DNA from: Crocosphaera sp.
Lineage (GTDB): Bacteria; Cyanobacteriota; Cyanobacteriia; Cyanobacteriales; Microcystaceae
Assembly: GCF_030064895.1 (NCBI RefSeq)
Contig: NZ_JASJEB010000115.1
Span: forward strand, 1-49,599
Reading direction: 5' to 3'
Length of the DNA: 49,599 bases
Shown here: in pieces, positions 8,841 to 16,598 of the stretch
Layout: each line of letters opens with the position of its first letter
How positions within the stretch are numbered: the first letter of the stretch is position 1
Position numbers and translations under genes: made by a program
Notes under the pieces: generated by a model
What the model was told of the DNA's origin: nothing
The model's input: the letters and a program-made list of their open reading frames with translations, nothing else
The model's database searches: none

Positions 8841-9671
8841 TTACCCTTTAACTAAGTAGGAACACCAATCACTCCAACCCCCAGGATACAATTTTGCCCT
8901 CTTTATCCCCACTGATTCCATAGATAAAAGATTGACACAAGCAGTAACCCCAGAACCGCAATAGACAATTATTTCCTCAGACCCCTGAAAATTAGCCCAT
9001 AAGCCTCTTTGTTCCACTTCAGGTAGAATGCAGCCTTCTTCGTTAGTAACACCCTTCCAGGGGGAATTAACCGCGCCTGGAATACTGCCAGCGATAGGAT
9101 CAATGGGTTCTCTTTCTCCTCGATAGCGATCGCTGTCCCGTGAATCGATTACAATAACATTGTCTAAGTCTTTGCGTTGTTTTAGGGTTTCAATATTCAC
9201 CAACCAATCATGACGGGGTTGGGGGAGAAAATTCCCTGATTTTGGCGATGGAGTGGTATTATCCACAGGGTAATTATTGCCTTGCCAACCTGGCCAACCC
9301 CCATCTAAAACAGCTACTTTTTCGTGGCCAAAGTAACGTAATAACCACCATAAACGGGCTGCAAAAGCGAACCGGAGGTCATCGTAAGCAATAACTAAAG
9401 TTTCCCCCAATATAATCCCCATAGACTCTAATTTTTTCGCAAAAGTAGAGGCATCAGGTAAAGGGTGACGGCCACCGTGGGTGGTAACGGGAGAAGATAA
9501 ATCTTGATCTAAGTTTAAATAATAAGCTCCTGGGATATGACTGATCAGATATTGTTCATATCCCCAGTTAGCATTTCCTAGACGGAAGCGACAATCAATA
9601 ATAACAAGGTTAGGGTTAGAGAGTTGACCAGCGAGCAATTCACTGGAAATAATAGGATTAATATTAGACAT
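8841..9671 (-). CDS. Two-domain sulfurtransferase (3-mercaptopyruvate/thiosulfate type)
   Basis: Tandem rhodanese protein of 276 residues. The N-terminal domain is inactive-type (VIIDCRF, HIPGAYYLNLD). The C-terminal domain carries the active-site Cys in VYCGSGVTACV. The loop CGSGVTA is the form found in 3-mercaptopyruvate sulfurtransferases (SseA), as opposed to CRKGVT of thiosulfate sulfurtransferases, so mercaptopyruvate is the likelier donor. It lies 23 bases downstream of the RsbW-like gene on the same strand. Confidence 0.9.
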   Translation of the reverse strand: MSNINPIISSELLAGQLSNPNLVIIDCRFRLGNANWGYEQYLISHIPGAYYLNLDQDLSSPVTTHGGRHPLPDASTFAKKLESMGIILGETLVIAYDDLRFAFAARLWWLLRYFGHEKVAVLDGGWPGWQGNNYPVDNTTPSPKSGNFLPQPRHDWLVNIETLKQRKDLDNVIVIDSRDSDRYRGEREPIDPIAGSIPGAVNSPWKGVTNEEGCILPEVEQRGLWANFQGSEEIIVYCGSGVTACVNLLSMESVGIKRAKLYPGGWSDWCSYLVKG

Positions 9672-9694
9672 GATAATATTGTATCCCGTTGAGC

Positions 9695-10159
9695 TTAGGG
9701 AAGGGAAAATTTTTTGATAATTAATAAGCAGTTGCGCTCATTGTCCTTGCGCTCATAACTTAATTGAGCAGCGATTTTTTGTAAAATAGGAAGTCCTTGG
9801 CCATGACCAGCAAAACGGTTATCCTTATGAGCATTAGCTTCGAGAAATGCTTGTAAGTCAAAAAATGGTCCAAAGTCCCAAATCCTCATTTCTAAGCTCT
9901 CAGGCGTTAGTTTGATTTCAATTTCTACAAAAACATCCCCAGAAACATCCTTATGGGCGTGACGAACTGCATTAGTAAAACCTTCTGCTAGAGCTAGTTG
10001 ACACTGCAACCACTCTTTTTTAGGTATCCACGGTTGATTTATTTTGTCAAAGTAACCTAAAACCTCGTCTAATGCTTTTAGGTCGCTGTTTACTTTAAAA
10101 GAAATCTCTCGGAGGACGCTCAATGATTCAAAGCCTCTAAAATCAACTAAAGTTGACAA
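9695..10159 (-). CDS. RsbW-like anti-sigma/serine kinase (HATPase_c_2)
   Basis: Serine-protein kinase of the GHKL type used in partner-switching. It would phosphorylate a STAS antagonist and bind either it or a target. The N-box is ALAEGFTNAVRHAHK (N63), the G1 box is WDFGPFFD and the G2 loop is GHGQGLPI, all intact, so ATP binding is likely. The start appears to be TTG at 10159; the first in-frame ATG would delete conserved sequence. It is divergent from the response regulator-phosphatase and close to the STAS gene, forming a probable module. Confidence 0.87.
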   Translation of the reverse strand: MSTLVDFRGFESLSVLREISFKVNSDLKALDEVLGYFDKINQPWIPKKEWLQCQLALAEGFTNAVRHAHKDVSGDVFVEIEIKLTPESLEMRIWDFGPFFDLQAFLEANAHKDNRFAGHGQGLPILQKIAAQLSYERKDNERNCLLIIKKFSLP

Positions 10160-10304
10160 ATATAGGTAGGATAGAAATCACATATTCCTATCATAATTAC
10201 TGGCTCTAGTTTACCCCAACTTCTACAATATTAGTTAAGTAGCTTTGAATTGCTCTTAAATTTTTTGGGTCAATTCTTGCTAGAATTCCTCGCATATCTC
10301 AATT
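10160..10304. promoter_or_regulatory. Divergent promoter region of the partner-switching module
   Basis: The 145-base spacer between the divergent RsbW-like and response regulator-PP2C genes must hold the start signals for both. It is AT-rich, and I could not fix a -10/-35 pair with confidence. Confidence 0.4.
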
Positions 10305-11453
10305 ATGGTTCAAATCTTATTGATTGATGATGATCGCACTATTCGCTTACTTTTGGAAAGAACTCTCAAACGTCAGGGTTATGATGTAGTTTGCGCTGAT
10401 GATGGGCAAGAAGGGTTAGTTAAGGCGAAGGAGTTACACCCGGCGATGATTATTTGTGATTGGGTGATGCCCGGCATAAGTGGACTGGAAGTGTGTCGTC
10501 AGGTGAAGAGTCTTCCTGATTTAGCCACCACTTTTTTTATTTTACTGACTTCTTTGGGATCGGTGGAAGATAGGGTTAAGGGTTTGGATGTTGGAGCCGA
10601 TGATTTTCTCTGTAAACCTATCGAAATGAACGAGTTTATTGCTAGGATTAGGGCAGGTTTAAGGTTACATCAATTGAGTCAAGATTTAACGGAACAAAAG
10701 CGACTTTTAGAAGCAGAATTAGCAGAAGCAGCGGAATATTTTAGCTCTATTTTACCAGAACCTCTTCAGCATCCTTGTGTAACTATTGATTCCCGTTTTC
10801 TTCCTTCGAGTCAGTTGGGAGGCGATGGGTTTGACTATTTTTGGCTAGATAATGATCATTTAGCTCTTTATCTTTTGGATGTTTCGGGCCACGGACTTCG
10901 TTCTGCTTTACCGGCTTTAGCTGTTATTAATTTACTCCGTTCTCAAAATTTGAGTCAAGTTGATTATTATCAACCTCATGAAGTTTTAGCTGGACTCAAT
11001 AAAACTTTTCAAATGACTGATATTAATGATAAATATTTTACTATTTGGTATGGGGTTTATAATGGCAAAAGTCGTGAACTTATCTATGCTAGTGCCGGTC
11101 ATCCTCCTGCTATTTTATTAACCCAAAACTCGCAACAAAAACTGACAAAAACTAAACTGAAAACTCGCGGCCTACCAGTGGGAATGTTTCCTGAAGCAAA
11201 ATACGTGAATCAATCAATTAATATTGATAGTTTATCTAAGTTATACGTTTTTAGCGATGGTGTCTATGAAATTGAACAAGAAAACGGGAATATGATAGGG
11301 TTAAGCAATTTTTTGTTCATGCTTGAAGACTATCAAAAAGATAATTCACCTAATTTAGATTGTTTAATCGATTGTCTAAAACGCTCTAACGTCAAGGAAA
11401 AGTTTGATGACGATTTATCTATTATTGAAGTTGGTTTCAATGAGAGTGTTTAG
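10305..11453 (+). CDS. Response regulator with PP2C (RsbU/SpoIIE-type) phosphatase output
   Basis: Receiver domain (1-120) with the acidic pair D9/D10, phosphoacceptor D52, T82/S83 and K104, a short coiled-coil linker (about 122-148), then a PPM/SpoIIE phosphatase domain. Metal-binding motifs are GGDGFD (172-177), DVSGHG (192-197) and a C-terminal FDDDLSI. Thus a two-component phosphorelay is predicted to switch on a serine phosphatase that would dephosphorylate the nearby STAS protein. Length 382 is normal for this architecture. No cognate histidine kinase is adjacent. Confidence 0.92.
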   Translation: MVQILLIDDDRTIRLLLERTLKRQGYDVVCADDGQEGLVKAKELHPAMIICDWVMPGISGLEVCRQVKSLPDLATTFFILLTSLGSVEDRVKGLDVGADDFLCKPIEMNEFIARIRAGLRLHQLSQDLTEQKRLLEAELAEAAEYFSSILPEPLQHPCVTIDSRFLPSSQLGGDGFDYFWLDNDHLALYLLDVSGHGLRSALPALAVINLLRSQNLSQVDYYQPHEVLAGLNKTFQMTDINDKYFTIWYGVYNGKSRELIYASAGHPPAILLTQNSQQKLTKTKLKTRGLPVGMFPEAKYVNQSINIDSLSKLYVFSDGVYEIEQENGNMIGLSNFLFMLEDYQKDNSPNLDCLIDCLKRSNVKEKFDDDLSIIEVGFNESV

Positions 11454-11473
11454 ATAACTAATTTACACATTTC

Positions 11474-11788
11474 TTACATCATTTTCTCAAATTCTTCTCG
11501 ACTTTCAAAAATTTTCAAAATTTTGTCCATATCTGTTAACTGAAGTAGGGTCATTACTTGGTCATTAACAGAACATAAAAATAGTTTGGCTCCTGCAGCA
11601 CGGACTGTTTTTAGTGATAAAACTAATGCTCCTAAACCTGAACTATCCATAAAACTAACATTTTTGAAGTCAATTATAATAACTTTTGGTTTTTCTTCTA
11701 ATAGTTTTCGGATTTGTTGACGAAATTGATACCCTTTTGTTCCATCAATAATCCCAGAAGGTTCATAAACTTGGAAATATTCTGCCAT
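11474..11788 (-). CDS. STAS-domain anti-sigma factor antagonist (RsbV-like)
   Basis: A 104-residue STAS protein with the phosphorylatable serine in SFMDSSGLGAL (S49, preceded by D48). When unphosphorylated such proteins bind the RsbW-like kinase and free its target. Its stop codon is 20 bases from that of the response regulator-phosphatase (convergent), and its presumed kinase is 1.3 kb away. Kinase, phosphatase and substrate are therefore clustered although on different strands. Confidence 0.9.
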   Translation of the reverse strand: MAEYFQVYEPSGIIDGTKGYQFRQQIRKLLEEKPKVIIIDFKNVSFMDSSGLGALVLSLKTVRAAGAKLFLCSVNDQVMTLLQLTDMDKILKIFESREEFEKMM

Positions 11789-11865
11789 TGATAATAAAAC
11801 TAAAGAGTTAGAGTAAAAATTTATCCATACCGATACTCGTTATTTTATCATAGAAAATCAAAAAA

Positions 11866-12039
11866 CTAAAGTATCATGTTGTCAGTATTGTCAACTTTCA
11901 ATAAATAACTGATATCATCTATGGGGGCAGGGGCGGATAAATCTGATGGTAAGAAAGCGCGAGCAGTAACAGCAACCAAAGCTACCAAAAACATTAACAC
12001 AATTAAGAGAGGAGCTATATATTGACGGAAAAATGCCAT
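11866..12039 (-). CDS. Small membrane protein of 57 residues
   Basis: Short gene: an N-terminal MAFFRQYIAP, one hydrophobic segment (about residues 9-30, LLIVLMFLVALVAVTARAFL), then PSDLSAPAPID and a polar tail. The pattern of a basic/aromatic start, one helix and a PSD...APAPI motif resembles small conserved cyanobacterial membrane proteins of unknown role; that resemblance is from memory. A HIP1-free, uninterrupted frame between the STAS gene and rnhB supports it. Confidence 0.65.
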   Translation of the reverse strand: MAFFRQYIAPLLIVLMFLVALVAVTARAFLPSDLSAPAPIDDISYLLKVDNTDNMIL

Positions 12040-12091
12040 AATAAAATTTCTAGAATTTATCTATACCCTCCGATTATATCAAACTAGGTTG

Positions 12092-12688
12092 ATGTCTACT
12101 CAATTATTTTCTGATTCGCAAATTTTAATGGCCGGGGTTGATGAAGTGGGGCGAGGTTGTTTATTTGGTCCAGTGGTTGCTGCTGCGGTTGTGTTTGAAA
12201 AGGCAGCTATTTCTCAACTTGCAGAAATAGGGGTTAAAGATAGTAAACAACTTTCAGCTAAACGTAGGCAAATTTTGGATACAGAGATTAAAAATAGAGC
12301 GATTTCTTATTATATTAGTTATGCTTCTTCTCAAGAAATTGATCGCTTAAATATCCTCAATGCTTCCTTATTAGCGATGCAACGCTCTGTTACTAAACTC
12401 TCGGTTACTCCTGAACTTTGTTTAGTGGATGGTAATAAAGAAATACCTAATCTTACTATTCCTCAAGAAACAATTATTGGAGGCGATCGCACTTCTCCTC
12501 TTATTGCTGCGGCGAGTATTTTAGCTAAGGTTTGGCGAGATACATTAATCATTCGTTTAGCTAGTAAATATCCTCATTATGATTTAGAAAATAATAAAGG
12601 TTATGGCACAAAAAAACATCGACTTGCATTACAAGAATATGGTCCTTGTTTTCATCACCGCCATTCTTTTAAACGGAGTATAATATAA
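12092..12688 (+). CDS. rnhB: Ribonuclease HII
   Basis: Cleaves RNA in RNA-DNA hybrids and excises single ribonucleotides from DNA. The catalytic DEDD set begins in AGVDEVGRG (Asp and Glu) and continues with CLVDGN and a later Asp; the C-terminal GYGTKKHRLAL and FHHRHSF are family signatures. The frame opens at TTG 12089 directly before ATG 12092, and the ATG is chosen, giving 198 residues. It stands as a single gene. Confidence 0.95.
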   Translation: MSTQLFSDSQILMAGVDEVGRGCLFGPVVAAAVVFEKAAISQLAEIGVKDSKQLSAKRRQILDTEIKNRAISYYISYASSQEIDRLNILNASLLAMQRSVTKLSVTPELCLVDGNKEIPNLTIPQETIIGGDRTSPLIAAASILAKVWRDTLIIRLASKYPHYDLENNKGYGTKKHRLALQEYGPCFHHRHSFKRSII

Positions 12689-12728
12689 GGGTTTTATTTG
12701 TTATTTCCGACTCAAAAAGATAAATCAG

Positions 12729-13409
12729 ATGAAATTAGCTACAATAAAAACAATTTCTATCCATGTTAGTGTTGTCATTTGTTCAGCAAGTGCAGCACTG
12801 CTCGCCGGAAGTGGATTCTTTGAGGCACAAGCTGCTCTGATTTCTGGTATTGAAAGCTTTACTGGGATGACTCAAATACCTGATAATAGTGGTAGAGGGT
12901 TTCGCTTTAGGGCAACTGAAAATGCTACTGTTGCCGCTTTAGGGGTTTATGACATCGATGCTGATGGGTTAGTTGCTCCTACTGGCGTAAGGGTTGGTTT
13001 ATGGGACGATATCGGAACCCTTTTAGGTCAAGTTATAGTACAGGGTGGCACTGTTTCCCCATTACAGGATAGTTTTCGCTATGAGAATCTGTCTTCAGGT
13101 ATCGATTTAAACTCAGGATCATTTTACCGAGTCGCTGCCTCAATGGCAGATATTATCGATAACCCCAATTTTATAGCGAATGCTGTCCCAGTAACTGTCA
13201 ATAAAATTGACTCTATTCAAGAAGCAACCTTTGACGGACCTTTTGGATTTCCCGATAGCCTAAACACTCCTGGAGAAGCTCTATTAGGGGGGAATATCTT
13301 TTTTGCAGAAGATACAGCTTCAGTTCCTGAACCTGGTACTTTGTTAGGTTTATTAGCAGTGGGTTCTATGGGTGCATTAGTTCGCAAGGGCAAATCAACA
13401 GATAAATAA
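12729..13409 (+). CDS. PEP-CTERM sorted exported protein
   Basis: Signal peptide (1-35, ending AQAA), a beta-rich body of about 160 residues (FRFRATENATVAALGVYD; VRVGLWDDIGTLLGQV), then the sorting signal SVPEPGTLLGLLAVGSMGAL and the basic tail RKGKS. PEP-CTERM signals are recognised by exosortase and are common in cyanobacteria that make extracellular polysaccharide. An EPS operon is encoded 25 kb away. The function of the body is unknown. A good intrinsic terminator follows. Confidence 0.85.
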   Translation: MKLATIKTISIHVSVVICSASAALLAGSGFFEAQAALISGIESFTGMTQIPDNSGRGFRFRATENATVAALGVYDIDADGLVAPTGVRVGLWDDIGTLLGQVIVQGGTVSPLQDSFRYENLSSGIDLNSGSFYRVAASMADIIDNPNFIANAVPVTVNKIDSIQEATFDGPFGFPDSLNTPGEALLGGNIFFAEDTASVPEPGTLLGLLAVGSMGALVRKGKSTDK

Positions 13410-13432
13410 GATTTACTAAAAAAGTCTTTTTG

Positions 13433-13458
13433 GGGGTGGCAAATGTTACCCCTTTGTT
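13433..13458 (+). terminator. Intrinsic terminator of the PEP-CTERM gene
   Basis: Arms GGGGTGGC and GTTACCCC (8 bp with two G-U pairs), loop AAAT, followed by TTTGTT. It lies 24 bases after the stop codon. Confidence 0.6.
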
Positions 13459-13485
13459 AATGTTTTATAATGAAGATATCATTAA

Positions 13486-14427
13486 TTATTGTTTCTGTCG
13501 TAAATAATTCAATAATTTAATAAATTCATCAGGTAAAGGTGCGATCGCTTCTATTTTTTCTGAGGTGATAGGATGAGTTAATGTTAATTTATGAGCGTGT
13601 AATGCTTGTCCTGATAAATTCATTTTCAAAGAACGATTATTACTATATAAAGGATCACCAACAATAGGATTACCGAAATAACTACTATGGACTCTTATTT
13701 GATGAGTTCTACCAGTTTCTAAGGTAAATTTAACTAAACTATAATTACCTAATCTTTCTATTATTTGCCAATAAGTAACTGCTTCTCTGCCTCGTTTTTC
13801 TATGGGAACAACTGCCATTTTTTTTCTGTCCACAGGATGACGACCAATAGGTAAGTTAATTATTCCTTGCTCGCTATTATTTTCATCTTTTTTATTGTTC
13901 AAAACACCATAAATTATTCCTAAATATTCTCTTTTTGCTGTTTTATTTTTAATTTGTGCTTGTAAGTTTTGATGAGCAAAATCTGTCTTAGCAACTACAA
14001 TTGCTCCCGTGGTATCTTTATCTAAACGGTGAACAATTCCTGGTCTTTGTACCCCACCAATTCCTGCTAAATTAGAACAGTGATATAAGAGGGCATGAAC
14101 TAGGGTTCCTGTTTGGTGACCAGGTGCTGGATGAACTACTAAATTAGCCGATTTATTAATAATAATTAGCTGCTCGTCTTCATATAAAATATCGAGAGGT
14201 ATGGGTTCTGGTTGCAGTTCTAAAGGTTGAGGTTCGGGGATATTTATTTGTAATTTATCGCCTATTTTTACTTTGATTTTTTTGTTGGTACAAACTTCAT
14301 TATTTAAAGTAATATTTCCTTGTTCTATGAGTTTTTGGAGACGGGAACGAGAAATATCTGTAAGCTGATTTGATAACCAAATATCCAAGCGATTGCCTTT
14401 ATTTTCTACAGTTAAATTTATGGTCAT
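13486..14427 (-). CDS. rluD: 23S rRNA pseudouridine synthase, RluA/RluD family
   Basis: Isomerises uridines in 23S rRNA. An N-terminal S4 RNA-binding domain (about 12-75) is followed by the synthase domain with the catalytic aspartate in HRLDKDTTGA and the motifs NKSANLVVHPAPG and LETGRTHQIRVH. Length 313 and the S4 domain fit RluD-type enzymes that modify helix 69 uridines, but the exact target within the family cannot be read from the sequence. Confidence 0.9.
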   Translation of the reverse strand: MTINLTVENKGNRLDIWLSNQLTDISRSRLQKLIEQGNITLNNEVCTNKKIKVKIGDKLQINIPEPQPLELQPEPIPLDILYEDEQLIIINKSANLVVHPAPGHQTGTLVHALLYHCSNLAGIGGVQRPGIVHRLDKDTTGAIVVAKTDFAHQNLQAQIKNKTAKREYLGIIYGVLNNKKDENNSEQGIINLPIGRHPVDRKKMAVVPIEKRGREAVTYWQIIERLGNYSLVKFTLETGRTHQIRVHSSYFGNPIVGDPLYSNNRSLKMNLSGQALHAHKLTLTHPITSEKIEAIAPLPDEFIKLLNYLRQKQ

Positions 14428-14620
14428 ATAACACTATATTACAGTACGGTGGATTAGACAGTTACAATTTAGATTACCATAAGAAAACTCGACCTGCTAT
14501 TGTTATTAATTCCAATTTAACTAAAGGTTGCTCTGGTATTATTGTTGAGTATTGTCAAAATAGAATCGACTAATCATTAGTTAAGCTATAATTTAAGAAC
14601 AATGTACAATAGGTAAAACC

Positions 14621-14941
14621 ATGCAAACTCAAACGAATATTCAAACCTTACAAGCTAAGAAAATAAAAGGAATAATTGATCAAGCTGGTAAACTAATTAT
14701 TACTAATAACTTAAACTTAGAACCTGGGGAAGTTGAAGTTATTATCTTACAAACTAAACCTATCTCAAATGAAGCTAAAACTTCTCCAGATGAACCAAGA
14801 GAAGATACTAAACAATCTAAATCTTTTCCATCAAAAGTTAAAGCCTTTCAAGGACTATTTGATAAGAGTCAACCTGTACCCCCTGATTTTGATGAAGATC
14901 AAGCCAAATGGGAAGCATTAAAAGAAAAACATAACCTATGA
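14621..14941 (+). CDS. Antitoxin of a PIN-type toxin-antitoxin pair
   Basis: Protein of 106 residues: a short beta-rich N-terminal part (GIIDQAGKLIITNNLNLEPGEVEVIILQ) resembling small cyanobacterial antitoxins, then an acidic, proline-rich and probably disordered tail ending in a helix (DEDQAKWEALKEKHNL) that would wrap the toxin. It overlaps the toxin start by four bases (ATGA), the classic translational coupling of such pairs. Antitoxin identity rests on this arrangement more than on the family. Confidence 0.72.
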   Translation: MQTQTNIQTLQAKKIKGIIDQAGKLIITNNLNLEPGEVEVIILQTKPISNEAKTSPDEPREDTKQSKSFPSKVKAFQGLFDKSQPVPPDFDEDQAKWEALKEKHNL

Positions 14942-15342
14942 AAATACTAATTGATACCAATATTATTATTGATGTTGCTCTTCAACGTGAACCTTTTTTA
15001 TTAAACAGTGAAGCTGTTTTAATTCAAGTTGAAGAAAAGCAAGTAGAAGGATATGTTTCTGCTGCAACTTTTAGCGATATTTACTACATTATCAACAAAA
15101 CTAGGGGGAAAGATTGGACATTAACTTTTTTAAATAGATTATATAGTTTTTGTCAGGTTGCTACGGTTAATACTGCTGTGATAGAAATGGCCTTAAATAG
15201 TAACTTTAGGGACTTTGAAGACGCAATACAATATAGTGTTGCTGTCATTAATAATCTGGATGTTATTGTTACCCGTAACCCCAAAGATTTTCCCGTATCT
15301 TATCCACAAATATTAACCCCATCTCAGCTTATTTCAAATTAG
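14938..15342 (+). CDS. PIN-domain ribonuclease toxin
   Basis: PIN-fold toxin of 134 residues. The active-site acids are D6 in LIDTNIIID, the pair E94/D95 in RDFEDAIQ and D117 in VTRNPKDF; the IVTRNPKDF ending is typical of PIN_3-type VapC-like toxins. These enzymes cut RNA (tRNA, rRNA or mRNA depending on the member) when the antitoxin is degraded. All key residues are intact, so the toxin should be active. Confidence 0.85.
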   Translation: MKILIDTNIIIDVALQREPFLLNSEAVLIQVEEKQVEGYVSAATFSDIYYIINKTRGKDWTLTFLNRLYSFCQVATVNTAVIEMALNSNFRDFEDAIQYSVAVINNLDVIVTRNPKDFPVSYPQILTPSQLISN

Positions 15343-15389
15343 AAAGTTTATGAAAAAAATGTAATAAGATTGTTTTTTAAAATAAAAAT

Positions 15390-15457
15390 GGTGGGTTACG
15401 GTGGATAATTAATTAACTAATTAACTTGTCTCAGAAAATATGGCCACCTAACCCACC
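15390..15457. repeat. Inverted-repeat element abutting the pyrB stop codon
   Basis: Left arm GGTGGGTTACGGTGG (15390-15404) and right arm CCACCTAACCCACC (15444-15457) are complementary with one bulged base. The 39-base interior contains the palindrome TTAATTAACTAATTAA. The right arm ends at the base next to the pyrB TAG (15458-15460). It could act as a terminator for pyrB, but the long arms and related repeats elsewhere suggest a small non-autonomous mobile element. Confidence 0.65.
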
Positions 15458-16450
15458 CTACAGACTCTTTTCAGAACTTGTTCCAATTAAAAATAATAAA
15501 GCCATTCTCACAGCAATACCGCTTGTAACTTGTTGTTGAATTAAACTAAAATTAGGATCATCCATTAATTCGGAACTAATTTCTACCCCACGGTTAACGG
15601 GTCCAGGATGCAATATTTTAACATCAGAATTACATAATTCTAAACGACTATGAGTAATACCATACTGTTGATTATATTCTCTTAAACTGGGTAATAAATA
15701 ATTAGTCATTCTTTCCTTTTGCAAGCGCAAAGTCATTACAAAATCAGCCTTTTCTAAAGCAGGTTTAAGTTCCCAATGTAAATATAATTTACCCTCATGG
15801 GACTCATTTTGCATCCCTTTAAACCATTCAGGAACTAACGTCGGGGGCCCAACTAAATGGACATCAGCACCAGAAGCTGTTAAACTCCAAATATTAGAAC
15901 GAGCTACCCTAGAATGTAAAATATCCCCAACAATAGCAATTTTCTTGCCCTTTAATAAAGATAATTTTGGGTTATCAAAATCTAATAAACAACACAAAGT
16001 AAATAAATCTAATAAACCTTGGGAGGGATGTTCGTGTTGTCCATCTCCTGCATTGAGAACACCAACCCCAGTTTGCAAACGATCCATTTCTTGTGCGATC
16101 GCATGGGGAACCCCTGCTTGTTTATGACGAATAACCATGAGGTTTGTTCCCATAGCGAGATAGGTTTTAGCTGTGTCTAAAATGGTCTCTCCCTTGGTCA
16201 AAGAGGAGGTTCCTGGGGCAAAATTCAAAATATCGGCTGAAAGACGTTTGGCCGCCAATTCAAAGCTGCTACGGGTACGGGTAGAAGGTTCAAAAAACAT
16301 ATTGGTTACTACCAACCCTTGAAGTGCAGGAACCTTTTTTGTGCGGCTAGATAACACTTCACGGAAACTAGAAGCCGTTTGTAATAGGGTATCATACTCA
16401 TCAACAGTCCAATCCTTTAACCCTAAAACATGATGGCGAGTCCAAGTCAT
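15458..16450 (-). CDS. pyrB: Aspartate carbamoyltransferase catalytic subunit
   Basis: Condenses carbamoyl phosphate with aspartate in the second step of pyrimidine synthesis. The carbamoyl-phosphate loop STRTRSSFE is at 56-64, followed by [10 protein letters not shown]-type ([13 protein letters not shown]), MTLRLQKER and HPGPVNRG near the C-terminus. The 330-residue length is standard for the stand-alone cyanobacterial form; no pyrI is adjacent. The final TAG directly touches an inverted-repeat element. Confidence 0.96.
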   Translation of the reverse strand: MTWTRHHVLGLKDWTVDEYDTLLQTASSFREVLSSRTKKVPALQGLVVTNMFFEPSTRTRSSFELAAKRLSADILNFAPGTSSLTKGETILDTAKTYLAMGTNLMVIRHKQAGVPHAIAQEMDRLQTGVGVLNAGDGQHEHPSQGLLDLFTLCCLLDFDNPKLSLLKGKKIAIVGDILHSRVARSNIWSLTASGADVHLVGPPTLVPEWFKGMQNESHEGKLYLHWELKPALEKADFVMTLRLQKERMTNYLLPSLREYNQQYGITHSRLELCNSDVKILHPGPVNRGVEISSELMDDPNFSLIQQQVTSGIAVRMALLFLIGTSSEKSL

Positions 16451-16598
16451 AAAATAATCCTAACAAGGTTTGTGTTTAAGTCAAACGAAGCAGATAACAC
16501 TGATTCATTTTATCTTAACCAAGGGTATCAGTTTATTAGAATGTTTTGATAGTTTTGATGTTAGTTTAATTGAAAATGCTCGAAAATTTTAAAAGTTA

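Noticed and set aside
14428-14573. Open stretch on the plus strand reading QYGGLDSYNLDYHKKTRPAI and NLTKGCSGIIVEY
   Set aside because: It looks more protein-like than random sequence and could be a gene fragment, but it has no start outside the rluD gene, no ribosome site and no family I can name.
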